Positions 16,462 to 23,584 of a stretch of 64,000 nucleotides of DNA are shown in pieces (within the stretch, counting starts at the first letter, position 1; the number at the start of each line of letters is the position of its first letter). The position numbers were made by a program, and so were the translations under genes. The stretch covers positions 1 to 64,000 of the forward strand of contig DGVD01000015.1 in assembly GCA_002395835.1 (NCBI GenBank), given 5' to 3'. The stretch comes from Bacteroidales bacterium UBA4293. GTDB taxonomy: Bacteria; Bacteroidota; Bacteroidia; Bacteroidales; Bacteroidaceae. The notes beneath the pieces were generated by a model. The model searched no databases. It was not told the origin of the DNA and saw only the letters and a program-made list of their open reading frames with translations.

Positions 16462-16695
16462 TTAAGCTAAATAGTTATAGAGTAACAGACAGATTACAGC
16501 TCCCACCACAGAAATAAGGAAGGAACCAATCCAATTAGAACTCTTAATTCCGAACAAGCCAGCCACAAATCCGCCAACTATACTACCCACAATACCGATG
16601 AGGATATTCCAGTACCATTCATGACTAGAACCCAGCAGCCAAGAAGCACAAGCACCTGCTACTAAACCATAGAGCATCCATAAAATAAATCCCAT
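16462..16695 (-). CDS. GlsB/YeaQ/YmgE family small membrane protein
   Basis: This 77-aa protein has three predicted hydrophobic helices and the glycine-patterned motifs of the transglycosylase-associated/GlsB family (GLVAGACASWLLG, NILIGIVGSIVGGFVAGLFG). Family members are general-stress membrane proteins of unclear biochemistry. The gene is monocistronic, with its own -7 element (16733-16740) and a terminator. Length and motifs are complete. Confidence 0.92.
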   Translation of the reverse strand: MGFILWMLYGLVAGACASWLLGSSHEWYWNILIGIVGSIVGGFVAGLFGIKSSNWIGSFLISVVGAVICLLLYNYLA

Positions 16696-16732
16696 AGTAG
16701 TAATTATTTAAGTGTTAAACATAGGTTTGATG

Positions 16733-16740
16733 CAAATATA
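16733..16740 (-). promoter_or_regulatory. Candidate -7 element for the GlsB-type gene
   Basis: TATATTTG on the minus strand fits TAnnTTTG, about 38 bp before the ATG. Confidence 0.6.
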
Positions 16741-16844
16741 ATGTATTTTTTTAAAACAGTATGCCATTTGGAAGAAAATTCTTGGAATGATATCAAACAC
16801 ACAAGATTTAAAACACGGGGGTTACAGGTGTCTCGAAAAATTTA

Positions 16845-16852
16845 TAACTTTG
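16845..16852 (+). promoter_or_regulatory. Candidate -7 element for the symporter gene
   Basis: TAACTTTG fits TAnnTTTG and is followed by CACCGCTTT, the same initial transcribed sequence as at the promoters at 28411 and 19457. The ATG lies about 41 bp downstream. Confidence 0.65.
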
Positions 16853-16893
16853 CACCGCTTTAGAATATAGACCATTTAAACCATTGAAAACTG

Positions 16894-18390
16894 ATGATTT
16901 CTTCTATTCATATTCTGGGCGTATCGCTCACAGTTGGCTTGCTGCTGTTGGTAAGCTGGTGGTCGGGACGCAAAGTCCATGATGCGGGCAGTTTTATCAC
17001 AGGGGGCACTTCGGGCACATGGCTGGTAAGCGGTGCGCTGTTGGGCACAATGGCCGGTGGGCAGTCAACCATTGGCACCGCGCAGCTGGCGTTCTGCTAT
17101 GGCCTGTCGGCATGGTGGTTTACGCTGGGAGCAGCCATCGGCTCGCTGCTGCTGGGTTATGTCTATGCCGGCCCGTTAAGGCGCAGCGGGTGCTCCACCC
17201 TGCTTGAGGTAGTGCGGCGCGAGTATGGACGCAAGGCCGAGACCGTGGGATCAATCCTGTGCATGCTGGGCATCTTCATCAGCATCGTCTCACAAGTGCT
17301 CTCGTCAGGGGCCATGATCAGCAGTTTCTTCAGCATCTCTATGCTCTGGGCATCAGTGGTGGGCGCGGTGCTCATCCTGCTGTTCGTCTTGTTCGGTGGC
17401 ATACGCAGTGCCGGCTTTAGCGGCATCGTCAAGTTGGTGCTGCTTTATTGCAGCTCGGTGGCCGCTGGCATCATTGTCTGGCATTTGGCGGGAGGTTTCT
17501 CTGGGCTGCACGACAGTGTGGATGTGGCCTATCAGTCATCGGCATTGTGCCAGTTTAATGGATTGACCGACATCGAGAGCATTCACCACCGTTATGGCAG
17601 TATGGTGGCGCGAGGGGCGATGAAGGACTTGGGTGGGTGCCTGTCGATGGTGCTGGGAGTGGTGGCCACGCAGACTTATGCCCAGTGCATCTGGTCGGCG
17701 TCGACCACGACCAAAGCCCGCCGTGGAGCCTTGATCTGTGCCATCTGCCTACCTATCATCGGTGCGGCATGCACCATGGTGGGCATCTATATGCGCGGGC
17801 ACTACGTTACCGCCGATGAGTGGGCCGCCATGCAGCAGGCTGGCGAGGCCTTGCCAGCAGGCATCGGGGTCATCGAGAACTCGGCTCAGGCATTTCCAGC
17901 CTTCATCTTGCGTCATTTGCCAGCATGGCTAGGGGGCATCATGCTGGGCACATTGCTCATCAACATCTTAGGCAGCGGCAGTGGCCTTTCGCTGGGCGTG
18001 GCCACCATCTTGGTGCGCGATGTCTACAGTAATCTGCGGCGAGGTGTGTCACGCCTATCCCAGCTGCAGCAGGTGCGTCTGAGCATTGCTGCCGTGCTGA
18101 CTGTGGCTGTGATTGTGGCGGTGCTGTGCAACAACAGTTTCATCAACGACCTGGGCTTTCTCTCCTTGGGATTGCGGGCTGTGTCCATTCTGTTTCCGCT
18201 CAGCTTTGCCCTGTGGCTGCCTGGGCGTTTCAGGGCGCGTGGCATCTTGCTGGCCATGCCCATCGGTGTCCTTGCCATGCTGCTGGCCAAGTTCTGCGCT
18301 CTGCCCGGCGATGCAGTGTACTACGGCCTGGCCATTGAACTCTTGGTCATCATTCTGTCAAATGGGGACAATTTGAGAAAAGCTGCTTGA
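16894..18390 (+). CDS. Sodium:solute symporter (SSS family) with repeat-derived C-terminus
   Basis: This 498-aa membrane protein has about 12-13 hydrophobic segments. The SSS-family features are a Gly/Ser-rich early region (AGSFITGGTSGTWLVSGALLGTMAGGQSTIGTAQLAF), LYCSSVAAG, and NILGSGSGLSLGVATILVRDVY in the later core. Such proteins couple Na+ to uptake of sugars, amino acids or other solutes; the substrate cannot be assigned. The gene is clearly GC-richer than its neighbours, which may indicate foreign origin. The last ten residues, SNGDNLRKAA, are encoded by a REP-like sequence (TCAAATGGGGACAATTTGAG), so the native C-terminus has probably been replaced. The core helices look intact. Confidence 0.88.
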   Translation: MISSIHILGVSLTVGLLLLVSWWSGRKVHDAGSFITGGTSGTWLVSGALLGTMAGGQSTIGTAQLAFCYGLSAWWFTLGAAIGSLLLGYVYAGPLRRSGCSTLLEVVRREYGRKAETVGSILCMLGIFISIVSQVLSSGAMISSFFSISMLWASVVGAVLILLFVLFGGIRSAGFSGIVKLVLLYCSSVAAGIIVWHLAGGFSGLHDSVDVAYQSSALCQFNGLTDIESIHHRYGSMVARGAMKDLGGCLSMVLGVVATQTYAQCIWSASTTTKARRGALICAICLPIIGAACTMVGIYMRGHYVTADEWAAMQQAGEALPAGIGVIENSAQAFPAFILRHLPAWLGGIMLGTLLINILGSGSGLSLGVATILVRDVYSNLRRGVSRLSQLQQVRLSIAAVLTVAVIVAVLCNNSFINDLGFLSLGLRAVSILFPLSFALWLPGRFRARGILLAMPIGVLAMLLAKFCALPGDAVYYGLAIELLVIILSNGDNLRKAA

Positions 18391-18405
18391 GTGTCAAATG
18401 GGGAT
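18356..18405. repeat. REP-like direct repeat at the symporter 3' end
   Basis: TGTCAAATGGGGA occurs at 18356-18368 and again at 18392-18404. The first copy continues as CAATTTGAGAAAA, as in the element at 1224-1252. The first copy is inside the symporter frame and supplies its last codons and stop. The second copy abuts the relic of the small membrane protein. Confidence 0.8.
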
Positions 18406-18447
18406 AAAATGATTTCCAATGGTTCTTTTAAGAAACCAGGTGAATAA
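18403..18447 (+). pseudogene. 3' relic of the 72-aa membrane protein gene
   Basis: The 15 codons read DKMISNGSFKKPGE then stop, against DKMLSNGSFKRPGEE at the end of the intact gene (1482-1700). Only the last 14 codons and stop survive. The relic is directly preceded by a TGTCAAATGGGGA repeat and followed by a terminator, mirroring the order at the intact locus. It shows that a second copy of the HU/smalltalk module, or part of it, once lay here. Confidence 0.8.
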
Positions 18448-18451
18448 AATT

Positions 18452-18485
18452 AAAGCAGCCTTTCCTCATGTGAAAAGGCTGCTTT
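18452..18485 (+). terminator. Terminator after symporter/relic
   Basis: AAAGCAGCCTTTC pairs with GAAAAGGCTGCTTT, giving a strong stem. A T-rich stretch follows. Confidence 0.8.
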
Positions 18486-18530
18486 CTATTTAATCATATA
18501 CTTCTATTTATTTTAAATTCACAAGAGGAA

Positions 18531-18941
18531 TTATTTCAGTAATTCGTAGAATTCGTCCAGCGTAAGAACATTCAGCTTGGGAAAAGGAATCTGCTTGAGA
18601 TGATCAAAATGACTATCTTCAGTTACGATATAATCTGCTCCAGCAGTAATAGCACAATCTACAAATTTATCATCATCCTTGTCGATGTGAGAAAGAAGAT
18701 GAAAGCGGAAATAGGATTCTCTATAGATGGTCTTAGGGTGGTGAGCGATAGCGTTAACTACATTGCGCGCCACTTGAGGAGAAGTATGTAAAGAAAGGAT
18801 TTCTTCATACTCTGTCAGTATTTCATTGCTTACGCACAAACGATACTTACCATCCAGAAAGTCAGTCCATATCTTATGATAACGGCTTCGGGTGGGAAGT
18901 GCTTGAATTAACGCATTGGTGTCAAGAACTACGTGTTGCAT
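18531..18941 (-). CDS. PIN-domain toxin (putative endoribonuclease)
   Basis: This 136-aa protein is a single PIN domain. Conserved acids are Asp7 in VLDTNALI, Glu in LTEYEEIL (about 43) and the C-terminal cluster DKDDDKFVDCAITAGADYIVTEDSHF that completes the metal site. It matches the PIN-family toxin group (COG1569-like), which cleaves RNA. It is encoded 6 bp after the small upstream gene, which is the likely antitoxin. All catalytic acids are present, so the toxin should be active. Confidence 0.88.
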   Translation of the reverse strand: MQHVVLDTNALIQALPTRSRYHKIWTDFLDGKYRLCVSNEILTEYEEILSLHTSPQVARNVVNAIAHHPKTIYRESYFRFHLLSHIDKDDDKFVDCAITAGADYIVTEDSHFDHLKQIPFPKLNVLTLDEFYELLK

Positions 18942-18947
18942 TTTCGT

Positions 18948-19166
18948 TTAGAAAGTTTTGTAAGGGGTACGAAGATGCTGACCCCGCAGTTCGTCTAGCT
19001 TCTTTTGGTCGAAAGTTCCTTCCTCCCACATCTTGTCAATAGACTGTTGTGCCCGCTCTGCAAAAAAGAGCGAGATAGTGAGCCGCAGTGCATCTAAATC
19101 CTCCTGGGAGGTAACATTTGCAGCTGCATTCATCAGTTCTAGTTGTGCCTTTTCGTTGTAGCTCAT
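18948..19166 (-). CDS. Probable antitoxin partner of the PIN toxin
   Basis: This 72-aa, mostly helical, charged protein (NEKAQLELMNAAANVTSQEDL, ERAQQSIDKMWEEGTFDQKKL) immediately precedes the PIN toxin on the same strand. The sequence is not a typical ribbon-helix-helix or AbrB antitoxin that I can recognise; the call rests on size and position. The C-terminal half, with its conserved-looking Trp and basic end (RGQHLRTPYKTF), could be the toxin-wrapping segment. A weak TATATTCG -7 element lies about 30 bp upstream. Confidence 0.75.
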   Translation of the reverse strand: MSYNEKAQLELMNAAANVTSQEDLDALRLTISLFFAERAQQSIDKMWEEGTFDQKKLDELRGQHLRTPYKTF

Positions 19167-19222
19167 ATAAGTTTCAAATTAGAATTCCGGGACGAATATA
19201 CAAAAAGTTTTGGACAATGACC

Positions 19223-19258
19223 AAAAAAAATCGCAACTGATTAAAAAATCAATTGCGA
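19223..19258 (-). terminator. Terminator of the tRNA unit
   Basis: On the minus strand TCGCAATTGATT pairs with AATCAGTTGCGA and is followed by eight Ts. It separates the tRNA pair from the downstream antitoxin gene. Confidence 0.8.
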
Positions 19259-19267
19259 CATTTTCTG

Positions 19268-19352
19268 TGCTCGGAGCGGGACTCGAACCCGCACAGGCAT
19301 TACTGCCCAAGGGATTTTAAGTCCCTCGTGTCTACCATTCCACCATCTGAGC
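19268..19352 (-). tRNA. tRNA-Leu (anticodon TAA)
   Basis: An 85-nt class II tRNA with the D-arm GATGGTGGAATGGTAGACAC, anticodon loop CTTAAAA within GGGAC/CCC stems, a variable arm with GGGCAGTAATGCC, and the T-arm GCGGGTTCGAGTCCCGC. The acceptor stem GCTCAGA/TCCGAGC has an A-C mismatch at position 5-68. No 3' CCA is encoded. Confidence 0.93.
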
Positions 19353-19360
19353 GACCTTAG

Positions 19361-19433
19361 AGCGGAAAACGAGACTCGAACTCGCGACCCCAACCTTGGC
19401 AAGGTTGTGCTCTACCAACTGAGCTATTTCCGC
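19361..19433 (-). tRNA. tRNA-Gly (anticodon GCC)
   Basis: A 73-nt tRNA with D-arm AGCTCAGTTGGTAGAGC, anticodon loop TTGCCAA between ACCTT-type stems, T-arm CGAGTTCGAGTCTCG and acceptor stem GCGGAAA/TTTCCGC. It is the first of two tRNAs, 8 bp upstream of tRNA-Leu. No CCA is encoded. Confidence 0.94.
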
Positions 19434-19456
19434 AACTTTTTTATCAAAAAGCGGTG

Positions 19457-19464
19457 CAAAAGTA
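19457..19464 (-). promoter_or_regulatory. Candidate -7 element for the tRNA-Gly/tRNA-Leu unit
   Basis: TACTTTTG on the minus strand fits TAnnTTTG and is followed by CACCGCTTTTT. It lies 23 bp before tRNA-Gly. Confidence 0.65.
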
Positions 19465-19509
19465 ATGGGATTTTTCGGAACCTCCAAATTTTGCACCGTT
19501 TTTTTCGTC

Positions 19510-20850
19510 TTAACGGCCTAATAACTTGCGCTGGGCCTCTTCTACCTTCTCAAAATGGAAGCCTGCCATGTTGCTTTCCATCAGGGCCTGTATCTGCTGG
19601 TTGCACAGGTTCCCCAGGCTGCCTTCATGGGTGTGATGCACTTCCTTGCAGGGCTGGAAACGGCCTGCCTCTATGTCTAGGCCCACTTTCTTATAGGCAT
19701 CGCGGAAGGGCATGCCACTGGCTGCCAGGCGGTTCACTTCTTCCACGGAGAAGATGTAGTCGTAACGGGGGTCATCCAGGATGTGCTCATTCACCTCTAT
19801 GCGGTTCACAATGTAGGTGGTCATCTGCAGGCAGTCTTTCAGTTCCTGGAAGGCGGGCAGGAAGACTTCCTTGATGACCTGCAGGTCACGGAAGTAACCG
19901 GAGGGGAGGTTGTTCATGATGAGCATGATCTGCTGGGGAAGGCTCTGTATCTTGTTGCACTTGGCACGGGTGAGCTCAAACACGTCCGGGTTCTTCTTGT
20001 GGGGCATGATGCTGGAACCGGTGGTGCAGTCGGCCGGGAGTTTCACGAAGCCGAAGTTCTGGGAGTTGAACATGCAGGCATCGAAGGCCAGCTTGCTGAC
20101 GGTTCCGGCTATGGAAGCCAGGGCGAAGGCCACGTTCCGTTCCATCTTTCCCCGGCCCATCTGGGCATAGACCACGTTGTAGTTCATGCTGTCGAACCCC
20201 AGGAGCTCTGTGGTGAGCGTGCGGTTCAGGGGGAAGGAGGAACCGTAGCCGGCAGCAGAACCCAGCGGGTTACGGTTGCACAACTTGTAGGCAGCCTGCA
20301 GGAAGAGCATATCGTCGGCCAGGCTCTCGGCATAGGCTCCGAACCAGAGCCCAAAGCTGCTAGGCATGGCTATCTGCAGGTGGGTGTAGCCGGGCATGAG
20401 CACGTTCTTATAGCGTTCACTCTGTGCCAGGAGTTCCTGGAAGAGCTGGTACACCTGCTGAGCTATCTCATGCAGCTGGGTGCGGGTGAAGAGCTTCAGG
20501 TCCAGCAGCACCTGGTCGTTCCGGGAGCGTCCGCTGTGAATCTTCTTTCCCACATCGCCCAGCCGGCGGGTGAGCATGAGCTCCACCTGGGAGTGCACAT
20601 CTTCCACCCCTTCTTCAATGACGAACTCTCCGCGCTCTGCGGTGGCATAGATGGTCTTCAGCTCTGCCAGCAGGAGCTCCAGTTCCTCTGCGGTGAGCAA
20701 ACCGATGGTCTCTAGCATGGTGGCATGCGCCATGGAGCCCAGCACATCGTGAGGAGCCAGGTAGAGGTCCATCTCCCGGTCGCGCCCCACGGTGAAGCGC
20801 TCTATCTCTGCAGTCATCTGCACGTTCTTTTCCCAAAGTTTAGCTGCCAT
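19510..20850 (-). CDS. argH: Argininosuccinate lyase
   Basis: This 446-aa cytoplasmic enzyme splits argininosuccinate into arginine and fumarate, the last step of arginine synthesis. The fumarate-lyase signature GSSIMPHKKNPD is present, with the flexible-loop Ser that acts as base. HSGRSRNDQV (substrate-binding) and GYTHLQIAMPSSFG (catalytic His region) are also seen. Length is normal for Bacteroidetes, slightly shorter than the 460-aa E. coli enzyme. It is the last gene of the minus-strand set prmC-recX-pyrE-SRPBCC-argH, 5 bp after the SRPBCC gene, so it is probably cotranscribed with pyrE. Confidence 0.96.
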   Translation of the reverse strand: MAAKLWEKNVQMTAEIERFTVGRDREMDLYLAPHDVLGSMAHATMLETIGLLTAEELELLLAELKTIYATAERGEFVIEEGVEDVHSQVELMLTRRLGDVGKKIHSGRSRNDQVLLDLKLFTRTQLHEIAQQVYQLFQELLAQSERYKNVLMPGYTHLQIAMPSSFGLWFGAYAESLADDMLFLQAAYKLCNRNPLGSAAGYGSSFPLNRTLTTELLGFDSMNYNVVYAQMGRGKMERNVAFALASIAGTVSKLAFDACMFNSQNFGFVKLPADCTTGSSIMPHKKNPDVFELTRAKCNKIQSLPQQIMLIMNNLPSGYFRDLQVIKEVFLPAFQELKDCLQMTTYIVNRIEVNEHILDDPRYDYIFSVEEVNRLAASGMPFRDAYKKVGLDIEAGRFQPCKEVHHTHEGSLGNLCNQQIQALMESNMAGFHFEKVEEAQRKLLGR

Positions 20851-20855
20851 AGGGT

Positions 20856-21356
20856 TTATGCATTTAGATTGTTCCCGTAAGGGATCATAGTCAACATATC
20901 TGCTATTTTCTCCACGCCCTCGCGCAGGGGTTTCTCCACCATCTTCCGGATGAAGAAGTTGAGCTCTGCACCGATGGTGAGCCGCATCTTACAACCTCCG
21001 GTGGATACGGGGAGGAGCTGAATCCAGAGGTTCAGGGGTACGGGCGAGTTCACCGTCTGGAACTTGAGGGTCTTGAGGGGTTCCCGTTCCACGATTTCCA
21101 GGGTGACATTTCCCACGGGGCTCACGTCCAGGCTCACGGAGTCTTCCGTGAACTGCATGTCCTGCAGCTTCTGGGCGATGGACTGGAACTGACTTTCCGA
21201 TACCTTTCCTCCGGAAGCGCTGAGGGCTGCCTGCTGGAAGGCGGGGTCGGAAAACCGTTCCTTCAGTCCGGAGAGGTTCCGTAAATCGGCCATCTTCCCG
21301 TAGACCACCTCCAGGGGGTAGGCGATGTATTTTACTTCGCTTTCAAATTTTTCCAT
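20856..21356 (-). CDS. SRPBCC-fold protein
   Basis: This 166-aa protein begins MEKFESEVKYIAYPLEVVYGKMADL, typical of START/SRPBCC (polyketide cyclase-like) folds with an N-terminal strand and two small helices. The end has LRIGAELNFF-like strands and a C-terminal helix (MVEKPLREGVEKIADML). It lies between pyrE (3 bp) and argH (5 bp), an arrangement common in Bacteroidales. Ligand and function are unknown; binding of a hydrophobic small molecule is only a fold-level expectation. Confidence 0.85.
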   Translation of the reverse strand: MEKFESEVKYIAYPLEVVYGKMADLRNLSGLKERFSDPAFQQAALSASGGKVSESQFQSIAQKLQDMQFTEDSVSLDVSPVGNVTLEIVEREPLKTLKFQTVNSPVPLNLWIQLLPVSTGGCKMRLTIGAELNFFIRKMVEKPLREGVEKIADMLTMIPYGNNLNA

Positions 21357-21359
21357 ACC

Positions 21360-21995
21360 TTATTTTCCCTCCCAATGTGCAGGGTCCTTACGCCACTGGT
21401 TCAAGACGGGCACATCGGTGTCCTGAATGTAACCGGTCTGCAGTGCCACTTCCAGCACAGCCTCATAGTTGGTCAGGGTAACCAGTTTTACCTGTGCCTC
21501 CTGGAAGGCCTGGACAGCCACTGGGAAGCCGTAGGTGTAAGAAGCTACCATGCCCACTACCTCACTGCCGCTCTTGCGGATGGCATCTACCGCCTTCAGG
21601 GAGCTGCCACCGGTGGAGATGAGGTCTTCTACGACCACTACCTTGGTGCCGGGTTTCAGTTCACCCTCGATGAGGTTTTCCAGTCCGTGGTCTTTTGGTT
21701 TAGAGCGCACGTACACGAAAGGCAGGTTCAGGAGGTCGGCCACCAGCGCACCCTGAGGGATGGCCCCTGTAGCCACACCAGCCACAGCCTCTGCCTCTGG
21801 GAACTGTTCCATGACCAGACGGGCCAGCTCTACCTTCACAAAGCTACGAAGGCCAGGGAAAGAGAGTGTCTTCCGGTTGTCGCAATAAAATGGAGACTTC
21901 CATCCGCTAGCCCAAGTGAACGGGTCATTAGGCTGCAGTTTGATGGCTTTAATGTCCAGCAGCTTAGCTGCAAATATCTGTTCTAACGTTTTCAT
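21360..21995 (-). CDS. pyrE: Orotate phosphoribosyltransferase
   Basis: With the start at 21995 this is a 211-aa enzyme joining orotate and PRPP in UMP synthesis. Diagnostic segments: FTWASGWKSPFYCDNR near the N-terminus, the catalytic-loop region VRSKPKDHGLENLIEG, and the PRPP motif VVVVEDLISTGGSSLKA. A longer frame to 22067 exists but would overlap recX and the candidate -7 element at 22023-22030. The ATG at 21995 (MKTLEQIFAAKLLD) matches the family N-terminus and is chosen. It heads the pyrE-SRPBCC-argH unit. Confidence 0.95.
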   Translation of the reverse strand: MKTLEQIFAAKLLDIKAIKLQPNDPFTWASGWKSPFYCDNRKTLSFPGLRSFVKVELARLVMEQFPEAEAVAGVATGAIPQGALVADLLNLPFVYVRSKPKDHGLENLIEGELKPGTKVVVVEDLISTGGSSLKAVDAIRKSGSEVVGMVASYTYGFPVAVQAFQEAQVKLVTLTNYEAVLEVALQTGYIQDTDVPVLNQWRKDPAHWEGK

Positions 21996-22022
21996 AATTA
22001 TACGGTTAAGAAATTGTGTGTG

Positions 22023-22030
22023 CAAAGATA
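22023..22030 (-). promoter_or_regulatory. Candidate -7 element for pyrE
   Basis: TATCTTTG on the minus strand, a perfect TAnnTTTG match 27 bp before the chosen pyrE ATG. It supports that start and a pyrE promoter separate from recX. Confidence 0.65.
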
Positions 22031-22038
22031 GAGATTTT

Positions 22039-22527
22039 TCAGCAATCTTCGGGTACATCGTCCTCAATTTTCAGTAAGGGATAGATATATTTCGGTTCAA
22101 AGCCCCGGCTCACCCCGAAGCGGAGCAGCTTGGCCTTGCCTTCATAGTCGTCCCGTGCCCGGATGGCTTTCTTCTTGGCTTTCAGGAGTTCTTTCAGGGT
22201 GCTGATGTACTGTTTTTCGTCGATGCTGTCCAGCAGGGGGGCATAGACCGCCTCCGGCACCTGCTTGCTCCAGAGCTCCTGACGGATTTTCAGCCTTCCC
22301 CAGCGGGCGAAGCGGAGCTTGTCACTGATGAAGGCGCGGGCATAACGCTCCTCATCGATGAACTTTTCCTGGCAGAGTTTTTCGATGACCCGGTCCACCA
22401 GCCCTTCATCGTCGGTTCCCCGGAGCAGCTTGGTACGCACCTCGGCCTGGCAGTGCTCCGTACGGGCGCACATGGCGGAACCTATGCGGTACAGTTCGGC
22501 TTCTGTAAGCGATTTCTTTTCTTCCAT
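22039..22527 (-). CDS. recX: Regulatory protein RecX
   Basis: This 162-aa protein consists mostly of helices with the RecX three-helix repeat pattern: AMCARTEHCQAEVRTKLL in the first repeat, VIEKLCQEKFIDEERYARAFISDKLRFARWGRLKIRQEL in the second, and a C-terminal repeat. RecX limits RecA filament growth. It follows prmC by 9 bp with no gap for a promoter, so the two are cotranscribed. recA itself is not in the window. Confidence 0.9.
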   Translation of the reverse strand: MEEKKSLTEAELYRIGSAMCARTEHCQAEVRTKLLRGTDDEGLVDRVIEKLCQEKFIDEERYARAFISDKLRFARWGRLKIRQELWSKQVPEAVYAPLLDSIDEKQYISTLKELLKAKKKAIRARDDYEGKAKLLRFGVSRGFEPKYIYPLLKIEDDVPEDC

Positions 22528-22536
22528 TCTATTCTT

Positions 22537-23379
22537 TTATTTTACAGCTTTCACCATGCGAGGGTTCCCGAAGCGGTCTTCCCGCAGCTCCACGTCCCGA
22601 TAGCCCTGGGAGCGGAACAGCGCACAGGTCTGAGCCCCGAACCGCTGGTTGATTTCCACGAAGAGCCCTCCCCCGTTTTTCAGGGCCTGCTGCCCCTGCT
22701 GCCCCAGCACCCGGTAGAAGAGCAAAGGGTCTTCCTGAGGCACGAAAAGGGCCAGTTCCGGTTCCTGGTTCTTCACCCGGTCGTCCAGCTCCGGGCGCTC
22801 GGCTTCGGAGATGTAGGGTGGGTTGCTGACCAAGGCATCCAGTTCCCTCATTTCCAATGGGGTACGGAGCACATCCTGCTGGAGCATCTGCACCCTTTCC
22901 CCATACGGCTGGGTGTTCCTGCGGGCATAGTGCAGGGCCTCTGAGGAGAGGTCTATTCCGGTGACTTGTGCCAGGGGTAATTGAGCGGCCAAGGCTGCTG
23001 CTATACAACCGCTGCCAGTGCAGGCATCAACTAGGGAAATATTTCTCTCCTTCGGGAGAGTGGAAACCACCCACTCTACCAGGTCTTGCGTCTCGGGACG
23101 CGGGATGAGCACACCGGGGCCCACCTCCAGGCAGAGTCCGCAGAAATACTCGTGCCCCAGCACATACTGCAAGGGCTCCCCGGAAAGGATGCGCCGGACC
23201 ATCTGCTCCAGCAGTTCCCGCTTTTCAGGAGCTAAATCTTCCTCCCGGGCCGTGAAGACCTGCAGGGAAGGGAGCATGAGCGGGGGCTCCTGCAGCAAGC
23301 GCCGTGCCATGGCACGAGCCTCCTGGGGAGGAACCACCTGGGTGAACTGATGGATGAGACGGGTGAGAAGCTGACTCAT
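22537..23379 (-). CDS. prmC: Release factor glutamine methyltransferase PrmC
   Basis: With the start at 23379 this is a 280-aa SAM-dependent enzyme that methylates the GGQ glutamine of peptide-chain release factors. It has a helical N-terminal domain (about 1-75), the SAM-binding motif VDACTGSGCIAAALA and the catalytic NPPY motif in ALVSNPPYISEAE. A longer frame to 23421 is open, but the perfect -7 element at 23398-23405 lies inside it, so the downstream ATG (MSQLLTRLIHQF) is the better start. It is first in the prmC-recX pair. Confidence 0.94.
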   Translation of the reverse strand: MSQLLTRLIHQFTQVVPPQEARAMARRLLQEPPLMLPSLQVFTAREEDLAPEKRELLEQMVRRILSGEPLQYVLGHEYFCGLCLEVGPGVLIPRPETQDLVEWVVSTLPKERNISLVDACTGSGCIAAALAAQLPLAQVTGIDLSSEALHYARRNTQPYGERVQMLQQDVLRTPLEMRELDALVSNPPYISEAERPELDDRVKNQEPELALFVPQEDPLLFYRVLGQQGQQALKNGGGLFVEINQRFGAQTCALFRSQGYRDVELREDRFGNPRMVKAVK

Positions 23380-23397
23380 GATTCTTAATTTTAGTTG

Positions 23398-23405
23398 CAA
23401 AGATA
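23398..23405 (-). promoter_or_regulatory. Candidate -7 element for prmC-recX
   Basis: TATCTTTG on the minus strand, 18 bp before the chosen ATG. It decides the prmC start. Confidence 0.65.
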
Positions 23406-23544
23406 GGATACTTTTATACACAAATTTACATTAAGGTTGTAAAAATCACTCAAATTTTCTTTAATCTACTACAAAAACGCCCCTTTTATCTATAATTTTT
23501 TCTAATTCTCCCTAACTGATTTCGCCCGAAACAATATTTCTTTG

Positions 23545-23552
23545 TACTTTTG
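23545..23552 (+). promoter_or_regulatory. Candidate -7 element for the 23585 operon
   Basis: TACTTTTG fits TAnnTTTG within TTTCTTTGTACTTTTGCA. The same extended sequence recurs at the S9 peptidase promoter (44119). The ATG lies about 32 bp downstream. Confidence 0.65.
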
Positions 23553-23584
23553 CATCTTAGAATTTTAACCGACGAAAAATCCAG

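Noticed and set aside
19783..20715. 310-aa plus-strand frame opposite argH
   Set aside because: It lies entirely within argH, which has strong family motifs; the composition (many His, Val, Gly) is that of an antisense shadow.
21996..22067. Longer pyrE N-terminus
   Set aside because: It would overlap recX and contain the candidate -7 element; the family N-terminus begins at 21995.
23380..23421. Longer prmC N-terminus
   Set aside because: The -7 element at 23398-23405 lies inside it, so the downstream ATG fits better.
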